45,546 nt of DNA from Burkholderiales bacterium. GTDB taxonomy: Bacteria > Pseudomonadota > Gammaproteobacteria > Burkholderiales > SG8-41. A program made the translations under genes and the position numbers. Under the pieces are notes generated by a model, which was not told the origin of the DNA, searched no databases, and saw nothing but the letters and a program-made list of their open reading frames with translations. Positions within the stretch are counted from its first letter, which is position 1, and the number at the start of each line of letters is the position of its first letter. Of the stretch, positions 40,999 to 45,546 are shown piece by piece. The stretch is from NCBI GenBank assembly GCA_020854035.1, contig JADZGE010000110.1, positions 1-45,546 on the forward strand, given 5' to 3'.

Positions 40999-42204
40999 AT
41001 GACGCACGTGATGAACACCTACGCCCGGCTGCCGGTCGCCTTCGAGCGCGGCGAGGGCGTCTGGCTGTGGGATGCCGCCGGCAAGCGCTACCTCGATGCC
41101 GTCGCGGGCATCGCCGTTTGCGGTCTCGGCCACTCGCACCCGCGCTTCGTCGCGGCGCTGCGCGAGCAGGCGGGCCGCCTGGTGCACACCTCCAACCTCT
41201 ACGGGATAACGCTGCAGGAGCGCCTCGCGGACCGGCTCGCCGCGCTCTCCGGAATGGAGAACGTCTTCTTCTGCAATTCCGGCTGCGAGGCGAACGAGGC
41301 GGCGATCAAGCTCGCCCGGCTCTACGGGCACGAACGCGAGATCGAATCGCCCGCGATCGTGGTGATGGAGAAGGCGTTTCACGGCCGCACCATCGCCACG
41401 CTCTCGGCAACCGGGAGCCGCAAGGTCCAGGCGGGCTTCGAGCCGCTCGTCACGGGCTTCGTGCGCGTGCCCTTCGACGATCTCGCCGCGGTGAAACGCG
41501 TCGCCGAATCGAACCGCAACGTCGTCGCGGTGCTCGTCGAACTCCTTCAGGGCGAAGGCGGCGTGAACGTCTGTCACGAGGGCTATCTGCGCGGCCTGCG
41601 CGAGATCTGCGAGGCGCACGGGTGGCTCCTCATGCTCGACGAAGTGCAAAGCGGCATGGGACGCACCGGCCGGTGGTTCGCTTTCCAGCACGCGGGCGTC
41701 CTGCCCGACGTCATGCCTCTCGCGAAGGGGCTCGGCAACGGCGTGCCGATCGGCGCGTGCGTCGCGGCGGGGCCGGCCGCGAAGCTCTTCAAGCCGGGCG
41801 GCCACGGCTCCACTTTCGGCGGCAACCCGTTCGCGTGCGCCGCCGCGCTCGCGACGCTCGCCATCATCGAGGAAGAGCGCCTGATGGAGAACGCGGTCGT
41901 GCTGGGCGACTACCTGCGCGGGGAGTTCGCGCGGCGGCTCGCCGCGTCGAAAGGCGTGCGCGAGATCCGCGGCCGCGGCCTCATGATCGGCATCGAGCTC
42001 GACTACCCCTGCGGGGAGCTGGTGACGCAGGCTCTCGAACTGGGATTGCTCGTCAACGTCACCGTGGACAACGTCGTGCGACTGCTGCCGCCGCTCGTCA
42101 TGCGCCGCGAGGAAGCGGACGAACTGCTCGCCACGCTCGTGCCGCTCATCACCGCCTTCCTCGAGCGGCAATCGGCCCCGCAGCCCGCGATGCAATCCGC
42201 CTAG
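40999..42204 (+). CDS. argD: Acetylornithine aminotransferase
   Basis: A 401-residue class III PLP aminotransferase of arginine synthesis, interconverting N-acetylglutamate semialdehyde and N-acetylornithine. PLP lysine is Lys243 in PLAKGLGNG, the ring-binding Asp is Asp224 in LMLDEVQSGMGRTG, and the phosphate-binding segment is FCNSGCEANE (91-100). The start at 40999 has a GGGAG ribosome binding site. First of argD-argF-argG. Confidence 0.95.
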   Translation: MTHVMNTYARLPVAFERGEGVWLWDAAGKRYLDAVAGIAVCGLGHSHPRFVAALREQAGRLVHTSNLYGITLQERLADRLAALSGMENVFFCNSGCEANEAAIKLARLYGHEREIESPAIVVMEKAFHGRTIATLSATGSRKVQAGFEPLVTGFVRVPFDDLAAVKRVAESNRNVVAVLVELLQGEGGVNVCHEGYLRGLREICEAHGWLLMLDEVQSGMGRTGRWFAFQHAGVLPDVMPLAKGLGNGVPIGACVAAGPAAKLFKPGGHGSTFGGNPFACAAALATLAIIEEERLMENAVVLGDYLRGEFARRLAASKGVREIRGRGLMIGIELDYPCGELVTQALELGLLVNVTVDNVVRLLPPLVMRREEADELLATLVPLITAFLERQSAPQPAMQSA

Positions 42205-42276
42205 CGGCTCGATGGACCGGGCCCGGCGCGCCCCCCGGCCGACCGATTTCCGCACCGATCACCGTCCCACGCAGCC

Positions 42277-43218
42277 ATGCCGGTCCGGCACTATCTCCAG
42301 TTCCGGGACTTCTCGCTCGAGGAATACGAGTACCTTTTCGCGCGCACCGGCTGGATCAAGGACATGTTCAAGCGCTACGTGGCCTACCAGCCGCTGCGGG
42401 ACCGCACGCTTGCCATGGTGTTCGAGAAGCACTCCACGCGCACGCGCGTCTCCTTCGAGGCCGGCATGCACCAGCTCGGCGGCACCGTGATCACGCTGAT
42501 GACGCGCGACACGCAACTTGGCCGCGGCGAGCCGATCGAGGACGTCGCGCGCGTCATCACGCGCATGGTGGACATCGTGATGATCCGCACCTTCGAGCAG
42601 TCGATCATCGAGCGCTTCGCCGCCCATTCCCGGGTTCCCGTGGTGAACGGGCTGACCAACGAGTACCATCCGTGCCAGATCCTCGGGGACATCTACACCT
42701 ACGTCGAGCACCGCGGCTCGATCCGCGGCAGGACGGTCGCGTGGATCGGGGACTCCAACAACGTGTGCAACACGTGGCTGCAGGCGGCCGAGACCTTCGA
42801 TTTCAACGTGCACGTGTCCACCCCGCCCGGTTACGAGGTGGAACCCGAGCGCGCCGGGCTCTACGGCACCGACCACTACGAGGAGTTCGAGGACCCCGCC
42901 GAGGCGGCGGCCGGAGCCGATCTCATCACCACCGACGTGTGGACCAGCATGGGTGACGAATCCGAGGGAGCGCAGCGCAGGCGCGACTTCGAGGCCTGGC
43001 GGGTGGACGAGCGCATGATGCGGGCGGCAAGGAAGGACGCGCTCTTCATGCACTGCCTGCCGGCGCACCGCGGCGAGGAGGTCACCGCCGGCGTGATCGA
43101 CGGCCCGCAGAGCGTGGTGTGGGACGAAGCGGAGAACCGCCTGCACGTGCAGAAGGCGCTGATGGAGTACCTGCTGCTGGGACGGGTGAAGACGCAGGGC
43201 GAGCTGTGGTCGACCTGA
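42277..43218 (+). CDS. argF: Ornithine carbamoyltransferase
   Basis: A 313-residue enzyme forming citrulline from ornithine and carbamoyl phosphate. Carbamoyl-phosphate motif STRTR (53-57), HPCQ (131-134), the ornithine SMG loop (224-226) and HCLPAHR (259-265) are all intact. It starts 72 nt after argD and lacks a strong ribosome binding site. Confidence 0.96.
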   Translation: MPVRHYLQFRDFSLEEYEYLFARTGWIKDMFKRYVAYQPLRDRTLAMVFEKHSTRTRVSFEAGMHQLGGTVITLMTRDTQLGRGEPIEDVARVITRMVDIVMIRTFEQSIIERFAAHSRVPVVNGLTNEYHPCQILGDIYTYVEHRGSIRGRTVAWIGDSNNVCNTWLQAAETFDFNVHVSTPPGYEVEPERAGLYGTDHYEEFEDPAEAAAGADLITTDVWTSMGDESEGAQRRRDFEAWRVDERMMRAARKDALFMHCLPAHRGEEVTAGVIDGPQSVVWDEAENRLHVQKALMEYLLLGRVKTQGELWST

Positions 43219-43310
43219 ACGGCTGAGTCCGCGAGCGGCGGCGTGCGCCGGGTATGGCAGGGCTCCCACCCGGTTCGCCGCCAGCCCGTCCCAGGCCGGC
43301 TTTCCCCTTC

Positions 43311-43343
43311 CACGATTCACAATTCACATCTGACGTTTCACCC
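43311..43343. repeat. Degenerate 7-nt period array directly before argG
   Basis: Four consecutive units on the theme CACnnTT (CACGATT, then CACAATT, then two variants) run from 43311 to 43338 and end at CACCC before the ATG. The array occupies the place of a ribosome binding site, and none is visible. Confidence 0.7.
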
Positions 43344-44570
43344 ATGACCATCAGCGAAGTGAAAAAGGTCGTACTGGCCTATTCCGGGGGGCTCGATACC
43401 TCGGTCATCCTCAAGTGGCTGCGGGAGACCTACGGCTGCGAGGTCGTGACCTTCACCGCCGACATCGGCCAGGGGGAGGAACTCGAACCCGCGCGGCGCA
43501 AGGCGAAGCTGATGGGAGTGAAGGAACTCTTCATCGAGGACCTGCGCGAGGAATTCGTGCGCGACTTCGTGTTCCCGATGTTCCGGGCGAGCGCGGTTTA
43601 CGAGGGCGAGTACCTGCTCGGCACCTCGATCGCGCGGCCGCTGATCGCCAAGCGGCTGGTGGAGATCGCGCGCAGGACCGGCGCCGACGCGATCTCGCAC
43701 GGCGCGACCGGCAAGGGCAACGACCAGGTACGCTTCGAGCTCACCGCGTACGCCCTGATGCCGGACGTGAAGGTGATCGCCCCCTGGCGCGAGTGGGACC
43801 TCACCTCGCGCGAGAAGCTCCTCGCCTACGCCGGGACGCACGGCATACCCATCGAAGGCCGGCGCAGAAAAGGCGCCGCGCCCTATTCGATGGACGCGAA
43901 CCTCCTCCACATCTCCTACGAGGGCGGCATCCTGGAAGATCCGTCCTACGAGCCCGAGGAGTCCATGTGGCGCATCACCGCCTCGCCCGAGAAGGCGCCC
44001 AATCGTCCCGAGTACGTCGAGCTGACCTACGCGAAGGGCGACATCGTGGCCGTGAACGGGAAGCGGCGCTCCCCGGCGGCCGTGCTGACCGAATTGAACC
44101 GCCTCGGCGGCAGGCACGGGATCGGGCGTCTCGACCTCGTGGAGAACCGCTACGTCGGCATGAAATCGCGCGGCTGCTACGAGACGCCGGGCGGCACCAT
44201 CATGCTGAAAGCGCACCGGGCGATGGAGTCGATCACCCTCGACCGCGAAGTCGTCGCATTGAAGGACGACCTGATGCCTCGCTACGCGCGCCTGGTCTAC
44301 AACGGCTACTGGTTCAGCCCCGAGCGCCTCGCGCTCCAGGCCCTGATCGACCACACCCAGCGGCCCGTCAACGGCACGGTGCGGGTGAAGCTCTACAAGG
44401 GCACCGTGCTCGTCACCGGCCGCGCGTCGAAGACCGATTCCCTGTTCGACCCCGCGATCTCGACCTTCGAGGAAGACGGCGGCGCCTACAACCAGGCCGA
44501 CGCCGAGGGGTTCATCCGGCTCAACGCGCTGAGGCTCCGGATCGCGGCGAAGCTGAAGCGGCGGCGGTAA
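43344..44570 (+). CDS. argG: Argininosuccinate synthase
   Basis: A 408-residue ATP-dependent ligase joining citrulline and aspartate. The nucleotide loop AYSGGLDTS (12-20), the HGATGKGNDQVRFEL citrulline/aspartate block and the SMDANLLHISYEGG block are canonical for the short (type I) ArgG. The ATG at 43344 follows a 7-nt repeat array with no ribosome binding site. It is 125 nt after argF. Confidence 0.97.
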   Translation: MTISEVKKVVLAYSGGLDTSVILKWLRETYGCEVVTFTADIGQGEELEPARRKAKLMGVKELFIEDLREEFVRDFVFPMFRASAVYEGEYLLGTSIARPLIAKRLVEIARRTGADAISHGATGKGNDQVRFELTAYALMPDVKVIAPWREWDLTSREKLLAYAGTHGIPIEGRRRKGAAPYSMDANLLHISYEGGILEDPSYEPEESMWRITASPEKAPNRPEYVELTYAKGDIVAVNGKRRSPAAVLTELNRLGGRHGIGRLDLVENRYVGMKSRGCYETPGGTIMLKAHRAMESITLDREVVALKDDLMPRYARLVYNGYWFSPERLALQALIDHTQRPVNGTVRVKLYKGTVLVTGRASKTDSLFDPAISTFEEDGGAYNQADAEGFIRLNALRLRIAAKLKRRR

Positions 44571-45118
44571 GGCGATGCGCTCCGGCTCGTGCCGAGGCAG
44601 CGGCAGCCGATCGCGGTTGCGCGTGATCCCGTTCACGGCGTCGGCAAGTGTCGCGAGCGGACGCGTCAGGCGACACACCGAATGGTGCGTCGCGCGTTGC
44701 TGACTTGCCTGGCTGGGCTGGCGGCAGCGTGGTCGCTCGCGTGGGCAACAGCACCCGGTTACCTCGACCTCTTGATCGAGGGGAAGGTCGAACAACCCCG
44801 GTCATCTCGTCTCGGCGCTGTGGCAGATCGGTATCGACCTGCTTGCCGACCGCGCATCGGCCGCCACGGCAATTGCGTGGTGGTACTGGCGGCGATGAGT
44901 TCGCCCCGTTCGGCATTCTCCCGGCCGACCACCCGCTCCGCGCTCGACGCTGCGAGCTCGTTCATCTCGCCACGGCTTACCGCCGCGAAGGAGCCGCGGA
45001 ACCTCCTTTTCGCCATCGGGTCTTGAAAGGGTGACCGTTGACCGCTGGCAAGCTGACCCCGACCGTCATGTCAAGACCCTGGATTTCGCGACGCAAGGTC
45101 TCACCCCGAGGAGCTCCG
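44571..45118. other. 548-nt stretch without a convincing gene
   Basis: Several frames are open but none has family-like sequence. From the ATG at 44682 one frame gives a good signal-peptide-like start (MVRRALLTCLAGLAAAWSLA) and soon becomes Arg/Ser-rich; in the next frame from about 44791 a coherent stretch (HLVSALWQIGIDLLADRA, ending in WWYWRR) runs to a stop at about 44895. One insertion or deletion near 44786-44795 would join them into a small exported protein of about 70 residues, so this may be gene debris. A weak 7-nt repeat (GGTGACC, GTTGACC) is at 45030-45043. Confidence 0.4.
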
Positions 45119-45430
45119 ATGATCGTATCGATAGTGACGTTCAAACTGCCGAAGCCGTGGACCGTTGCGGAGGCAGCGGCGGTCTTCAGGTCAACCGCGC
45201 CGCGGTACCTGGGCATGCCGGGGCTCGTGCGCAAGCATTACTACGTGACGGAGAGCGGCGAGCGCGCCGGCGGCATCTACTTCTGGGAATCCCGGGCCGC
45301 CGCCGAAGCGTGTTACACGCGCGAGTGGAAAGCCACGGTCGCCGCGAAGTACGGCGCGCACCCTGACATTCTCTACGCCGAAGTCCCCGTGTCGGTGGAC
45401 AACCTCGCGAAGGTCATCGAACCGGCCTGA
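45119..45430 (+). CDS. Small YdhR/antibiotic-biosynthesis-monooxygenase-like protein
   Basis: A 103-residue protein with the ferredoxin-like dimeric alpha/beta-barrel pattern: IVSIVTFKLPKP, TVAEAAAVFRSTAPRYLGMPGLVRKHYYV, GGIYFWESRAAAEACYTREWKATV. This matches the YdhR-type branch as I recall it. A perfect GAGGAG ribosome binding site lies six bases before the ATG at 45119. Relatives are annotated as putative monooxygenases, but no cofactor residues can be identified and the role is unknown. Confidence 0.85.
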   Translation: MIVSIVTFKLPKPWTVAEAAAVFRSTAPRYLGMPGLVRKHYYVTESGERAGGIYFWESRAAAEACYTREWKATVAAKYGAHPDILYAEVPVSVDNLAKVIEPA

Positions 45431-45546
45431 TGGCCGGGTTCGGCCCGCGCCGGATGAGGACCGGCCATCCGTTGATCCGCCTCCCGTGACCGCCCGGCTC
45501 CGGATGGCGGGCATCCCCGCCTTCATCGCGCATGCGCCTCTCTAGC

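Overview
The window looks like the chromosome of a high-GC betaproteobacterium, most likely of the Burkholderiales or a nearby order. The reasons are the gene order ribF-ileS-lspA-ispH, rpsT divergent from murJ, a DUF3579-type gene beside argD-argF-argG, a fimT-pilV-pilW-pilX-pilY1-pilE operon, and two Bug-type (TctC) periplasmic binding proteins. Coding density is high and nearly every gene has a long antisense shadow frame because of the GC bias. I see no phage, transposase, integrase or CRISPR array.

Layout. 1-233: two copies of a 106-nt tandem repeat plus a stub, which runs into the start of a thiamine-diphosphate enzyme (140-1882). 1955-16670 is an accessory metabolic stretch: a small conserved protein, a PabB-PabC fusion, a Rid-family protein, a broken enolase-superfamily gene, an Asp/Glu racemase-like protein, two hypothetical proteins, an ACMSD-like amidohydrolase, a cyclase-family hydrolase, an N-formylglutamate amidohydrolase, an operon of one Gfo/Idh/MocA oxidoreductase with two Bug proteins, a small hypothetical protein, a 3-methyladenine DNA glycosylase and a CaiB-type CoA transferase. 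An acyl-CoA synthetase (16750-18378) lies just upstream of the transferase and probably feeds the same acid-activation pathway. 18533-21956 holds three proteins with unusual active sites or architecture: an ADP-ribosylglycohydrolase with an N-terminal membrane region, a trypsin-fold/PDZ protein that lost most of its catalytic triad, and an SDR lacking the YxxxK motif.

22001-31600 begins with a tRNA-Thr(CGU) and its terminator, a Fur/Irr-like regulator, and then the type IV pilus minor-pilin operon with a very long PilY1 (1882 aa). A TonB-like protein follows. 32362-40434 is housekeeping: ispH, lspA, ileS, ribF (one strand, isoprenoid, lipoprotein, translation and flavin functions), a TlpA-like thioredoxin coupled to murJ, and rpsT. 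40499-44570 holds a DUF3579-type gene and the arginine genes argD, argF and argG. The final kilobase has about 550 nt with no convincing gene, then a small YdhR-like protein.

Three features cut across the window. Intergenic gaps at several places contain degenerate arrays with a strict 7-nt period. Several genes (racemase, Fur-like, ispH, DUF3579) have a good -10 box 6-10 nt before the start codon and no ribosome binding site, suggesting leaderless mRNAs. Several enzymes keep their fold signatures but lack textbook catalytic residues.
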